Origin: Massilia atriviolacea
GTDB lineage: Bacteria > Pseudomonadota > Gammaproteobacteria > Burkholderiales > Burkholderiaceae_D
Direction: 5' to 3'
DNA: 64,000 nucleotides
Assembly (NCBI RefSeq): GCF_003953935.1
Contig: NZ_RXLQ01000005.1
Coordinates: 178,625-242,624 of the forward strand
Shown: piece after piece, positions 36,851 through 45,861 of the stretch
Layout of the letters: every line of letters starts with the position of its first letter
How positions within the stretch are numbered: position 1 is the first letter of the stretch
Position numbers and translations under genes: made by a program
Notes under the pieces: generated by a model
The model's database searches: none
What the model was told of the DNA's origin: nothing
Seen by the model: only the letters and a program-made list of their open reading frames with translations

Positions 36851-37072
36851 CTATAGCCAGCCCTGGCGCCACTGCGTCTCGTCGCGCAGGGTTTGCCATG
36901 CGATGCGCCGCGTTTGCCGGCTGTGCACGGCATCGATATCGACCCATTCCACGGCGCCGCCCGGCTCCTCGGGCTCGATCACCCTGGTCACGATGAAGTG
37001 CTTTTCCTTGTTCACAGGCGCCAGCGCCGTCCATTTCGAAAGCAGTAATTTTTTAGGATGCAAGGGATTCAT
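36851..37072 (-). CDS. TIGR02450/DUF2389-family Trp-rich small protein
   Basis: A 73-residue basic protein with the family pattern KKLLLSKWTALAPVNKEKHF near the N-terminus and WQTLRDETQWRQGWL at the end. It has four Trp residues. The family is conserved in proteobacteria and cyanobacteria but has no assigned function. The start ATG at 37072 has only a weak ribosome site. It is convergent with the glucanase gene. Confidence 0.85.
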   Translation of the reverse strand: MNPLHPKKLLLSKWTALAPVNKEKHFIVTRVIEPEEPGGAVEWVDIDAVHSRQTRRIAWQTLRDETQWRQGWL

Positions 37073-37195
37073 GCCTGGAGCATAACGCATCACAACGGTT
37101 CGCGCCGCACGGGGAACTAGTCGGCACCTTGCGTATCGAACAGCCATACCGGCACTGAGAACAATGTTAAATATGCAATTTTCATTCCGTTGTGT

Positions 37196-37224
37196 TCGAC
37201 AAGCAGTGTCTTAACGGCTAAACT
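37196..37224 (+). promoter_or_regulatory. Probable accD promoter
   Basis: A -35-like TCGACA (37196-37201) and a -10-like TAAACT (37219-37224) are separated by exactly 17 bases, about 34 bases before the accD ATG. Confidence 0.45.
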
Positions 37225-37257
37225 ACCGACCACTAAGATGCCGCAGAAGGAGAATGT

Positions 37258-38130
37258 ATGAGTTGGTTAGAGAAACTACTGCCCCCACGAATCCAGCGTT
37301 CCGACGCTGCCGCGCGCAAGACCATGCCCGAAGGCCTGTGGGTCAAGTGCCCCTCCTGCGAAGCCGTTTTGTACCGTACCGACCTCGAATCGAATCTGCA
37401 TGTCTGCCCCAAATGCAGCCACCACATGCGCATCCGCGCCCGCGAGCGCCTCGACGGCCTGCTCGACGAAGGCGGCCGTTATGAAATCGGCCAGGAAACC
37501 CTGCCGGTCGATACCCTCAAGTTCAAAGACAGCAAAAAGTACCCGGACCGCCTGAAAGCGGCGATGGAAGCGACCGGCGAGACCGACGCGCTGATCGTCA
37601 TGGGCGGCGCCATCATGAGCCTGCCGGTGGTCGTGGCCTGCTTCGAATTCGAATTCATGGGCGGCTCCATGGGCTCCGTGGTCGGCGAGCGCTTCGTGCG
37701 CGGCGCCCAGATCGCGCTCGAGCAAAAAGTGCCGTTCGTCTGCATCACCGCCACCGGCGGCGCCCGCATGCAGGAAGGCTTGCTGTCGCTGATGCAGATG
37801 GCCAAAACCACGGCCATGCTGACCAAGCTGTCCGAAAAGAAGCTGCCTTTCATCAGCGTGCTGACCGACCCGACCATGGGCGGCGTGTCGGCCTCGTTCG
37901 CCTTCATGGGCGACGTCGTCATCGCCGAGCCGAAAGCGCTGATCGGCTTTGCCGGCCCGCGCGTGATCGAGAACACCGTGCGCGAAAAGCTGCCGGAAGG
38001 CTTCCAGCGCGCCGAATTCCTGGTCACCAAGGGCGCTGTCGACATGATCGTCGACCGCCGCAAGATGCGCGAAGAAATCGCGCGCCTGCTGGCGCTGCTG
38101 CAAGACCAGGCGGTTGAAGTCCTGGCCTGA
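37258..38130 (+). CDS. accD: Acetyl-CoA carboxylase carboxyltransferase beta subunit
   Basis: A 290-residue subunit for malonyl-CoA formation in fatty-acid synthesis. The N-terminal zinc ribbon has CPSC and CPKC pairs (residues ~38-60). The carboxyltransferase core includes [22 protein letters not shown] and the C-terminal [21 protein letters not shown]. An AAGGAGAA site precedes the ATG. accD-folC-SPOR-cvpA-purF is a common beta-proteobacterial series. Confidence 0.97.
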   Translation: MSWLEKLLPPRIQRSDAAARKTMPEGLWVKCPSCEAVLYRTDLESNLHVCPKCSHHMRIRARERLDGLLDEGGRYEIGQETLPVDTLKFKDSKKYPDRLKAAMEATGETDALIVMGGAIMSLPVVVACFEFEFMGGSMGSVVGERFVRGAQIALEQKVPFVCITATGGARMQEGLLSLMQMAKTTAMLTKLSEKKLPFISVLTDPTMGGVSASFAFMGDVVIAEPKALIGFAGPRVIENTVREKLPEGFQRAEFLVTKGAVDMIVDRRKMREEIARLLALLQDQAVEVLA

Positions 38131-38247
38131 TCGCTTTTCGCGGCCGGGACTATTCTGACTGGTTCAGGCCAGTTGTTTCATCGCGGTTCATGGCGGACGG
38201 GCATGCCCGGCTTCCATGAGCCGCCGTTGTTTTTACAGGTTCACTCC

Positions 38248-39546
38248 ATGTCCACACTCCCCACCACCTTGCCCGACTGGCTGGCCCTGCTCGAATCGCG
38301 CCATGCCGAAATCCACATCAACATGGGTCTGGACCGCGTGCGCCAGGTCAAGGAGCGCCTGGGCCTGGCGTTCGGCTGCCCGGTCATCATGGTGGCCGGC
38401 ACCAACGGCAAGGGCTCGACCTGCTCGATGCTCGAAGCGATCCTGCTGCGCGCCGGCTACAAGGTGGGCCTGTACATCAAGCCGCACTTCCTCGACTTTA
38501 ACGAGCGCGCCCGCATCAATGGCGACATGGCGTCCGACGACGCCCTCATCGCCAGCTTCAACGCGGTCGAAGCGCAGCGCGGCGATACCGACCTGACGTA
38601 CTTCGAATTCACCACCCTGGCCATCATGCACCTGCTGGCCGGCGCGCAGCTGGACGTGGCGATCCTGGAAGTGGGCCTGGGCGGGCGCCTGGACGCGGTC
38701 AACGTGATCGACGCCGACGTCGCCATCGTCACCTCGATCGATATCGACCACACCGACTTCCTCGGCACCACGCGCGAGGAAATCGGTGTCGAGAAAGCCG
38801 GCATTTTCCGCCCCGGCAAAGCGGCCATCTGCAGCGACCCTGTGCCGCCGCAATCCTTGATCGAGCATGCCGAGGCCATCGGCGCCGACCTGTGGCTGCT
38901 GGGCCGCGACTTCAATTATTCCGGCGACAAACAGCAATGGAACTACGGCGGACGCGAACAGCGCCGCAATTCGCTGGCCTATCCGAGCCTGCGCGGCGCC
39001 AACCAGCTGCTCAACGCCTCGGCCGCGCTGGCCGCGCTCGAAGTGCTGCGCCTGCAACTGCCGGTCGGCGCGCAGGAAGTGCGCACCGGGCTGGTGGTGG
39101 TCGAGCTGCCGGGACGCTTCCAGGTGCTGCCGGGGCGCCCGACCGTCATCCTCGACGTCGCCCACAACCCGCACGCAGCCTCCGCCCTGGCCCAGAACCT
39201 CGGCAACATGGGCTTCCATCCCTACACCTACGCCGTGTTCGGGATCATGCAGGACAAGGATATCGACGCCGTGATCGCCCCCATGGCCGACTATGTCGAC
39301 CACTGGTGCGTTGCCAACCTGCCATCGCCGCGCGCGGCCGATCCGGAAACGCTGGCCGATACCCTGGCGGCGCTGCCGTCGGGCGACGCCAAACCGGGCG
39401 AACGCAGCGTGACTACCTTCGCCGACCCGGCCGCGGCTTTTGCAAATGCGATGAGCCGGGCCGGGGAGAATGATAGAATTGTGGTCTTTGGCTCCTTCTA
39501 CACCGTCGCCGGTGTGATGGCTGCCCGAAAATCCTCACATCACTGA
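38248..39546 (+). CDS. folC: Bifunctional dihydrofolate synthase / folylpolyglutamate synthase
   Basis: A 432-residue Mur-ligase-like enzyme adding glutamate to dihydropteroate and folates. The ATP loop is VAGTNGKGSTCSMLEA. Other conserved parts are EVGLGGRLDAVN, the Mg-binding SIDIDHTDFLG and the C-terminal ILDVAHNPHAA. An upstream in-frame extension lacks support, so the ATG at 38248 is used. Confidence 0.95.
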   Translation: MSTLPTTLPDWLALLESRHAEIHINMGLDRVRQVKERLGLAFGCPVIMVAGTNGKGSTCSMLEAILLRAGYKVGLYIKPHFLDFNERARINGDMASDDALIASFNAVEAQRGDTDLTYFEFTTLAIMHLLAGAQLDVAILEVGLGGRLDAVNVIDADVAIVTSIDIDHTDFLGTTREEIGVEKAGIFRPGKAAICSDPVPPQSLIEHAEAIGADLWLLGRDFNYSGDKQQWNYGGREQRRNSLAYPSLRGANQLLNASAALAALEVLRLQLPVGAQEVRTGLVVVELPGRFQVLPGRPTVILDVAHNPHAASALAQNLGNMGFHPYTYAVFGIMQDKDIDAVIAPMADYVDHWCVANLPSPRAADPETLADTLAALPSGDAKPGERSVTTFADPAAAFANAMSRAGENDRIVVFGSFYTVAGVMAARKSSHH

Positions 39547-39556
39547 AGAAAAACGC

Positions 39557-40579
39557 ATGGGCTTGTTCTCGTTCCTCAATAAAAACAAGCAAGAAGCCAC
39601 GGAAGACAGTGGCTATTATTCCAAGTCGGACGACGACAGCGTCGCCGCCCGTGCCCGTTCCAAACGCGCATCCAGCGCCAACGAACCCGCCGCCCGCCGC
39701 AGCAAGGAAGCGCGCGCCGCCGCCGATCCGGTCCTGCCCGAGAAAAAACGCGCGCGCCGCCGCCTGGTCGGCGCCATTGCACTGGCGCTCGGCGTGGCGG
39801 TCGGCTTGCCGATGGTGCTCGACTCCGAGCCCAAGCCGCCGGTCGGCGACATCGATATCCGCATTCCCTCCAAGGACAAGGTCGCACCGCAGGCCCAGCC
39901 GCGCGCCGTGGCCGCCGCCGACGCGCTCGACAAGCGCGAAGAAATCGTCGACGTGCCGCCGCCGGCCATGGTGACGCTGCCCAAGGAGCGCCCGCTGCCG
40001 AAGGACGAGGTCAAGCCCGTGGCCAAGCCGGAACCGAAGCCGGAACCGAAGCCGGTCGCCAGGCCCGAGCCGAAGCTCGTCGCCAAGGTCGACAAGCCAA
40101 AGCCGGAGCACAAGGTCGAACCGAAGGTCGAGCCTAAACCGGAGCCGAAGCCCGAACCCAAGCTCGCCGAGGTCAAGCGCGTCGAAAAGCCGGTTGAAAA
40201 GCCGGTCGAAAAGCCGGTTGAAAAGCCGGTCGAAAAGCCGCTGGCCAAGGCCCCGCCCAAGGTCGATGAGAAGGACAAGCCGGCCGTCAAGCCGCCGGTG
40301 CCGGACGCCCAGCGCGCCATGTCCATCCTCGAAGGCAAGAGCGCCGACGACAACCAGCGCTTCGTGGTGCAGGTCGCGGCGCTGGCCACCCAGGAAAAAG
40401 TCAACGAATTGCAGGCCAAGCTGGCCGGGGCCGGCATCCGCTCGTTCACGCACAAGACCTCGACCCAGTCGGGCGACCGGATTCGCGTGCAGGTAGGCCC
40501 GTTCAGCAAGGATGAAGCCGAAAAAGTGCGCGCCAAGTTAAGCAAGATGGGACTGTCGGGCATCATGGTCCCGGGTTGA
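39557..40579 (+). CDS. SPOR-domain cell-division protein (DedD-like)
   Basis: A 340-residue bitopic inner-membrane protein. A basic N-terminal cytoplasmic part (KKRARRR) precedes one membrane span (VGAIALALGVAVGLPMVL, about 73-90). A long Lys/Pro/Glu-rich periplasmic stretch with KPEPKPEPKP and VEKP repeats follows. A C-terminal SPOR domain (FVVQVAALATQEKVNELQ) binds denuded septal peptidoglycan. Position between folC and cvpA is that of dedD in related bacteria. Confidence 0.88.
   Translation: MGLFSFLNKNKQEATEDSGYYSKSDDDSVAARARSKRASSANEPAARRSKEARAAADPVLPEKKRARRRLVGAIALALGVAVGLPMVLDSEPKPPVGDIDIRIPSKDKVAPQAQPRAVAAADALDKREEIVDVPPPAMVTLPKERPLPKDEVKPVAKPEPKPEPKPVARPEPKLVAKVDKPKPEHKVEPKVEPKPEPKPEPKLAEVKRVEKPVEKPVEKPVEKPVEKPLAKAPPKVDEKDKPAVKPPVPDAQRAMSILEGKSADDNQRFVVQVAALATQEKVNELQAKLAGAGIRSFTHKTSTQSGDRIRVQVGPFSKDEAEKVRAKLSKMGLSGIMVPG
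40182..40245 (+). repeat. Tandem 12-bp coding repeats (Val-Glu-Lys-Pro)
   Basis: Repeats of GAAAAGCCGGT(C/T)-type units encode successive VEKP blocks in the periplasmic spacer of the SPOR protein. They probably act as an extended rod-like linker whose length can vary in frame. Confidence 0.7.
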
Positions 40580-40604
40580 TGGTGAAGGCCGGGGCGAACG
40601 CAAG

Positions 40605-41090
40605 GTGACCGAGTTCGATTACGTGGTGCTGGCGATCCTGGTGTCGTCGGCCATCATCGGCATGCTGCGCGGCCTGGTCAAGGAAATCCTGTCGCTGATC
40701 AGCTGGGTGGTGGCCTTCGTCGTCGCCAATGCCTACGGCGCCGAACTGGCCCCCTTGCTGTCGGCGATACCGGGGGAGACGGTGCGCCTGATGGTCGCCT
40801 TCGTGGCGCTGTTCCTCGGCACCCGCATCCTGATGGGACTGGTCATGATGGCGGTCGACCTGATGGTCAAGGCCACCGGACTGAGTCCCGCGAACCGCAT
40901 GCTGGGCGCCCTGTTCGGGCTCGCGCGCGGGCTGGTGATCGTGCTGGCCGCCGTCATCTTGTGCGGCATGACCGACCTGCCGAAGCAGGCGTTCTGGACC
41001 GGCGCGGTAACGAGTCCCATGGCCGAACAGGGCGCGCGCATGGTGAAGACATGTTTGCCGCCCGACCTGGCGCGGCACGTAAAGTTTTGA
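40605..41090 (+). CDS. cvpA: CvpA family membrane protein
   Basis: A 161-residue protein with four hydrophobic segments, beginning (M)TEFDYVVLAILVSSAIIGMLRGLVKEI, the CvpA signature. It is needed for colicin V production in E. coli and more generally linked to envelope homeostasis. The start is a GTG at 40605. It lies directly upstream of purF, as in E. coli. Confidence 0.93.
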   Translation: MTEFDYVVLAILVSSAIIGMLRGLVKEILSLISWVVAFVVANAYGAELAPLLSAIPGETVRLMVAFVALFLGTRILMGLVMMAVDLMVKATGLSPANRMLGALFGLARGLVIVLAAVILCGMTDLPKQAFWTGAVTSPMAEQGARMVKTCLPPDLARHVKF

Positions 41091-41131
41091 CATTTTTTAA
41101 AATCAGTAGGTCCAGTCTCTAGGAGCGCTTC

Positions 41132-42652
41132 ATGTGTGGCATCGTCGGCGTCGTCTCGAATAACCCGGTCAACCAGTTGCTGTATGACGCTTTGCTGCTC
41201 TTGCAGCACCGCGGTCAGGATGCGGCGGGTATCGCAACCAGTCATTCCAATATGTTTTCCATGCACAAGGCCAATGGCCTCGTGCGTGACGTTTTCCGCA
41301 CGCGTAACATGCGTTCGCTGCAGGGCAATTCGGGGATCGGCCATTGCCGCTATCCGACCGCCGGTTCGTCCAGCGAAGAAGAAGCGCAGCCGTTCTACGT
41401 GAATGCGCCGTTCGGCATCACGCTCGCGCACAACGGCAACCTGACCAACCAGGAACAGCTCAAGTCCGAGATGTTCCGCAACGACCGCCGCCACATCAAC
41501 ACCGATTCCGACTCGGAAGTGCTGCTCAACGTGCTGGCGCATGAAATCCAGGAATCGACCACCGGCTTCACGCTCGATCCGGACGCCGTGTTCAAGGCGG
41601 TGCAGGCGGTGCACCGGCGCGTGCGCGGCGCCTACGCCGTCGTCGCCCAGATCGCCGGCCACGGCCTGCTGGCCTTCCGCGATCCGTTCGGCATCCGTCC
41701 GCTGTGCATCGGCACCAACGAGACCGACAACGGCATCGAATACCTGGTCGCCAGCGAATCGGTGGCGCTGGAAGGGATGGGCTTTCGCTTCCTGCGCGAT
41801 ATCGCGCCGGGCGAAGCGGTCTTCATCGACATGGACAGCAAGCTGCACGAACGCCAGTGCGCCGACAATCCCTCGCTCAACCCGTGCGCCTTCGAATACG
41901 TGTACCTGGCCCGCCCGGACTCGATCCTCGACGGCGCCTCGGTCTACGCCACGCGCCTGAAAATGGGCGAGTACCTGGCCGACAAGGTGCGCCAGCAATT
42001 CAAGTCGGGCGAGATCGACGTGGTCATGCCGATTCCCGATTCCTCGCGTCCTGCCGCGATCCAGCTCGCGCTCAAGCTGGGCGTGGAGTACCGCGAAGGC
42101 TTCATCAAGAACCGCTACATCGGCCGCACCTTCCTGATGCCGGGCCAGGCGATCCGCCGCAAGTCGGTGCGCCAGAAGCTCAACGCCATCGGTTCCGAAT
42201 TCAAGGGCAAGAACGTGCTGCTGGTCGACGACTCGATCGTGCGCGGCACCACCAGCCAGGAAATCGTGCAGATGGCGCGCGAAGCGGGCGCGCGCAATGT
42301 GTTCTTCGCATCGGCCGCGCCGCCGGTCCTGTTCCCGAACGTGTACGGGATCGACATGCCGACACGCGATGAACTGATCGCCTACGGCCGCAGCACCGAG
42401 GAAGTGTGCCGCGAGATCACGGCCGACGCCCTGGTGTACCAGGATGTCGATGCGCTCAAGCGCGCGATCTCGGACGTCAATCCGGCCTTGAAGAGCTTCG
42501 AGGCATCCTGCTTCGATGGCGTCTACGTGACCGGCGACGTTACGCCCGCCTACCTGGACCGGCTGGAATTCGCGCGCCACAATCCGAAAGCCGCACCGGC
42601 CGAAGACGCGGCGCGTACCCAGCTGAACCTGAACCTGGCCAACGCCGAGTAA
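41132..42652 (+). CDS. purF: Amidophosphoribosyltransferase
   Basis: A 506-residue enzyme for the first step of purine synthesis. Cys2 of MCGIVGVVSNN is the glutaminase nucleophile. The PRPP-binding motif VLLVDDSIVRGTTSQEIV is intact. A TAGGAGCG ribosome site precedes the ATG. The next gene starts three bases after the stop. Confidence 0.97.
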   Translation: MCGIVGVVSNNPVNQLLYDALLLLQHRGQDAAGIATSHSNMFSMHKANGLVRDVFRTRNMRSLQGNSGIGHCRYPTAGSSSEEEAQPFYVNAPFGITLAHNGNLTNQEQLKSEMFRNDRRHINTDSDSEVLLNVLAHEIQESTTGFTLDPDAVFKAVQAVHRRVRGAYAVVAQIAGHGLLAFRDPFGIRPLCIGTNETDNGIEYLVASESVALEGMGFRFLRDIAPGEAVFIDMDSKLHERQCADNPSLNPCAFEYVYLARPDSILDGASVYATRLKMGEYLADKVRQQFKSGEIDVVMPIPDSSRPAAIQLALKLGVEYREGFIKNRYIGRTFLMPGQAIRRKSVRQKLNAIGSEFKGKNVLLVDDSIVRGTTSQEIVQMAREAGARNVFFASAAPPVLFPNVYGIDMPTRDELIAYGRSTEEVCREITADALVYQDVDALKRAISDVNPALKSFEASCFDGVYVTGDVTPAYLDRLEFARHNPKAAPAEDAARTQLNLNLANAE

Positions 42653-42655
42653 TCG

Positions 42656-43906
42656 ATGAGCGAGAAGAAAAGCTACGGCTTCACCACGACCATCCTGCAC
42701 AACGACCGGCAAAAGCCGATCGAGCATGGGTCGCTGCACAAGCCGATCCACACCTCGGTCACCTTCGGCTACAACGACGCGCGGCAGCTGGCGTCGGTGT
42801 TCCAGGGGAGGGAAGCGGGCTTCCGCTACGGCCGCCAGGGCAATCCAACCATCTCCGCGCTCGAAGACAAGATCACGAAGATGGAAGACGGCGTCTCCAC
42901 CCTGTGCTTCGCGACCGGGATGGGCGCCATCGGCGCCGTGTTCCAGGCGCTGCTGCGGGCCGGCGACCAGATCGTGTCGTCGTCTTTCCTGTTCGGGAAC
43001 ACCAACAGCCTGTGGCAAACCGCCGCGGGGCAGGGCGTGGAAGTGGCGTTTGCCGATGCGACCGACGTCGCCAACGTGGAGGCCGCGCTCACGCCGGCCA
43101 CGCGCCTGGTGTTCGTCGAAACCATCGCCAACCCGCGCACGCAGGTGGCGGACCTGGCGCGCATCGGCCGGCTGTGCAAGGAGCGCGGCATTCTGTTCGT
43201 GGTCGATAACACCATGACCTCGCCCTACCTGTTCCGGCCCAGGACGGTCGGTGCGGGACTGGTGGTGAACGCGCTGACCAAGTCGATCGGAGGCCACGGC
43301 AATGCGCTCGGCGGCAGCCTGACCGACACCGGCGTGTACGACTGGAGCGCGTTCCCGAACATCGCGGCCAACTACAAGCGCAATCCGCCGGCGCAGTGGG
43401 GCATGGCGCAGTTGCGCGCCAAGGCCCTGCGCGACTTCGGCGCCTCGCTGGCGCCGGAAGCGGCGCACCATATCGCGGTGGGGGCGGAAACGCTGGCGCT
43501 GCGCATGGAGCGCGCATCGGCCAATGCGCTGGCGGTCGCACGCATGCTCGAAGCCGACGCGCGCGTGGCGGCGGTGCACTACCCGGGCCTGGCCTCGCAC
43601 CCGCAGCACGCGCTGGCGACCGATCTGTTCAAGGCTTACGGTTCGCTCTTGAGCTTCGAACTGAAAGACGGCATCGATTGCTTCGATTATCTCAATCGTC
43701 TCAAGCTCGGTATCTCCGCCAGTAACCTGGGCGATACGCGCACCCTGGTGATTCCGGTGTCGCACACCATTTTTTACGAAATGGGCGCCGAGCGGCGCGC
43801 CAGCATGGGCATCGCCGAATCGCTGATCCGCGTGTCGGTCGGCATCGAAGACAGCGCCGACCTGCTCGACGATTTTCAGTCGGCGCTGGCCGGCGCGGCG
43901 ACTTAG
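42656..43906 (+). CDS. Cys/Met-metabolism PLP enzyme (cystathionine gamma-synthase / O-succinylhomoserine sulfhydrylase type)
   Basis: A 416-residue trans-sulfuration-family enzyme. The PLP Lys lies in NALTKSIGGHGNALGGS, with the PLP-contact motifs RYGRQGNPT and VDNTMTSPYLF. Specificity within the family cannot be decided from sequence alone: metZ, metB and metC-like roles are possible, with metZ most often next to purF in beta-proteobacteria. It starts three bases after purF. Its TAG stop overlaps the TAA stop of the convergent SWIM gene, leaving no space for a terminator. Confidence 0.88.
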   Translation: MSEKKSYGFTTTILHNDRQKPIEHGSLHKPIHTSVTFGYNDARQLASVFQGREAGFRYGRQGNPTISALEDKITKMEDGVSTLCFATGMGAIGAVFQALLRAGDQIVSSSFLFGNTNSLWQTAAGQGVEVAFADATDVANVEAALTPATRLVFVETIANPRTQVADLARIGRLCKERGILFVVDNTMTSPYLFRPRTVGAGLVVNALTKSIGGHGNALGGSLTDTGVYDWSAFPNIAANYKRNPPAQWGMAQLRAKALRDFGASLAPEAAHHIAVGAETLALRMERASANALAVARMLEADARVAAVHYPGLASHPQHALATDLFKAYGSLLSFELKDGIDCFDYLNRLKLGISASNLGDTRTLVIPVSHTIFYEMGAERRASMGIAESLIRVSVGIEDSADLLDDFQSALAGAAT

Positions 43907-45861
43907 CTGTCGCTGGCCAGGGTGTGCAGCAGCGCGTAGAGCGCTGCCAGCCGTTCCGGCAGCACCCTGGCGTCGCTGTTTTTCACGCTGTCCATTGCCG
44001 TGGCAAGGGCCTCGGCGCAACGCCCCAGGCCCGCCGCGCGCAGGGCCGCCGCCTGCTGCGCGGCCCGTCCCAGGGCGGCATCGCCCTGATGCCGCAACCC
44101 CTGGCGCAGGCTGTGCGCCAGCAGATCGATCGTCCCTTCCAGCAGTGCGTGCAGTGCGCTCTTGTCGTCGTGGCGGCCGCTCGCCAGCTTGGCCGGTGTT
44201 CCCTGCGCCGCCAGTTGCGGCACCTGCAAGCCGTGCGCAGTCAGCAGCGCCAATGGCGTCATGCCCAGTTGCCCCGCCTCGCTCGACACGCTGCCGGCCA
44301 CCGCCAGCGGCTCGTCCTCCAGCGCGCGCGCCAGTGCATCGATGGCGCCCGGCGTGGCCGGATCGTGGCGCAGGCGCAGGGTCAGCAGATCGTCTTCCCC
44401 GGCGGCCACCTGCACGCGCGCGCACAGGCTCTGGCTGGCCGCATCCCACAGGCAGTCGACCAGCGCCGCCACCGGCACCACATGCACATGCTCGATCGCA
44501 TGCAGCGGCCGCACAAAATCGGGCGGCAGGGAGCGCAGGTGCGCGCGCAGGCTGGCCACGTCCGGCTGGCGCAGCGGGCTGGCCAGCGTATCCCAGGCGC
44601 TGCCCGACAGCGGCAGCGCCGAGGTCTGGGTGGCGGCGGTGCCGACCGTGAGCAAGCCGTTGGCGCGCCGCCTGGCCGCCCGCGTGACGATCTGGCTGGC
44701 CGCCAGCCGGTGCAGCGGCATGCCCACCAGGCGCCGGTCGCGCAGGGCCACGGCGCCGGTGCCGGTATCGGCGCGCGGCCAGGTTTTTTCCATGACGGTG
44801 ACGGCCAGCGTGTCGGGATCGGCCCAGATCAGGCGCACGCCCTCGGCCGCCTCGCCGGACCAGCACTGGCTGCCCATCGGCACCAGGCGCAGATGATCGA
44901 GCGCCACTTCGCCGGACACGCCCACGCCGAGGATCTGGCTGGCCGGTAAGGGCGTCTGCGCGCGCGCCGCCCCCAGGCGCGCCATCAGCATCGACACCAG
45001 GTGCAGCAGGGTGGCCGGATCGGCATTGCTGGCGCGCGCGTGCTGGCCGGCGAGCGCGCCACGCAGCTGGGCCAGCGCTTCGAGCACCCAGCGCCATCCC
45101 GGCTTGCCGGCTTCCTGGAGCGCCTTTTCGAAGCGCGTGTCGACCAGCATCGGGTTCTGGCTGGTGCCGTCGAGCCAGAGCTGGGAGGCCAGCGCCACGA
45201 TCGCCTCGTAAGCGCCGCTGTCGTCCTGCAACTGCGCCGGTGCCGCGCCGGCGCCCAGGTCCAGCTCCACAGTCATGCCGGCAAAGCCGGGCTGCTGGCG
45301 CTCGCCCTGCGCAAAGGCCCATACGGCCAGCGCGATGTGGGCGCAATTCTCGGCCTGCCTGCAGTCGCAGCGCGCCAGCGCCAGGCTGGTACGCGACAGG
45401 AAGCGCACGTCGCACATCGGCAGGCGCGCAGTCGGCGTGGACCCGGCGCTGAGGCGGATCGCCGGACGCGCGGCCGCCATGCGGCGCGCCTGGTCGAGCG
45501 TCGCGCGCGGCAGCAGCTCGACCGCGCCGGCCAGCGTCGATGGACACCACGGCGCGCTATCGCGCTTGTCACCGGCTTGGCCGGCGAATCGGGACTGGTA
45601 CGCCAGCACCAGCGTCACCCGGTGCCGGCACAGGCCCGTGGCCGGGCAGCTGCAGCGGGCCTCGCGCAGCGGCAGGCCGGGGGGCAGGGTGGTCGTCACG
45701 CCATCGGCATAACGCGCCAGCACGGTGCCGTCGTCCTGCTGTTCGATCTCGGGCAGCTTGCCTTCGACGACGTCTTTCTGCGCGCGCTTGACGAAGCCCG
45801 CGTTCGACAGCGCGGTCAGCGCGTCCACGCTCAGTTCCAGCAAATCGGTACGGGTGCTCAT
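43903..45861 (-). CDS. SWIM zinc-finger protein (YehQ-like), last gene of the Yeh-type operon
   Basis: A 652-residue protein with a SWIM-type zinc motif C-x-C-x5-C-x-H at residues 70-80 (CSCPATGLCRH) and a second similar cluster at 165-175 (CDCRQAENCAH). The remaining ~470 residues are helical and not recognised. SWIM domains bind DNA or protein. It is the last gene of the seven-gene minus-strand operon and starts in an ATGA overlap with the VWA gene. Gene content matches the E. coli yeh locus, where YehQ is the SWIM protein. Function unknown. Confidence 0.85.
   Translation of the reverse strand: MSTRTDLLELSVDALTALSNAGFVKRAQKDVVEGKLPEIEQQDDGTVLARYADGVTTTLPPGLPLREARCSCPATGLCRHRVTLVLAYQSRFAGQAGDKRDSAPWCPSTLAGAVELLPRATLDQARRMAAARPAIRLSAGSTPTARLPMCDVRFLSRTSLALARCDCRQAENCAHIALAVWAFAQGERQQPGFAGMTVELDLGAGAAPAQLQDDSGAYEAIVALASQLWLDGTSQNPMLVDTRFEKALQEAGKPGWRWVLEALAQLRGALAGQHARASNADPATLLHLVSMLMARLGAARAQTPLPASQILGVGVSGEVALDHLRLVPMGSQCWSGEAAEGVRLIWADPDTLAVTVMEKTWPRADTGTGAVALRDRRLVGMPLHRLAASQIVTRAARRRANGLLTVGTAATQTSALPLSGSAWDTLASPLRQPDVASLRAHLRSLPPDFVRPLHAIEHVHVVPVAALVDCLWDAASQSLCARVQVAAGEDDLLTLRLRHDPATPGAIDALARALEDEPLAVAGSVSSEAGQLGMTPLALLTAHGLQVPQLAAQGTPAKLASGRHDDKSALHALLEGTIDLLAHSLRQGLRHQGDAALGRAAQQAAALRAAGLGRCAEALATAMDSVKNSDARVLPERLAALYALLHTLASDS

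Noticed and set aside
41087-41115. TTGACA as -35 of a purF promoter
   Set aside because: No -10-like hexamer at normal spacing; purF may be cotranscribed with cvpA.
40733-45550. 1605-residue minus-strand frame
   Set aside because: It runs antisense through purF and the PLP enzyme and in the wrong frame through the SWIM gene. It has no ribosome site or coherent domain.
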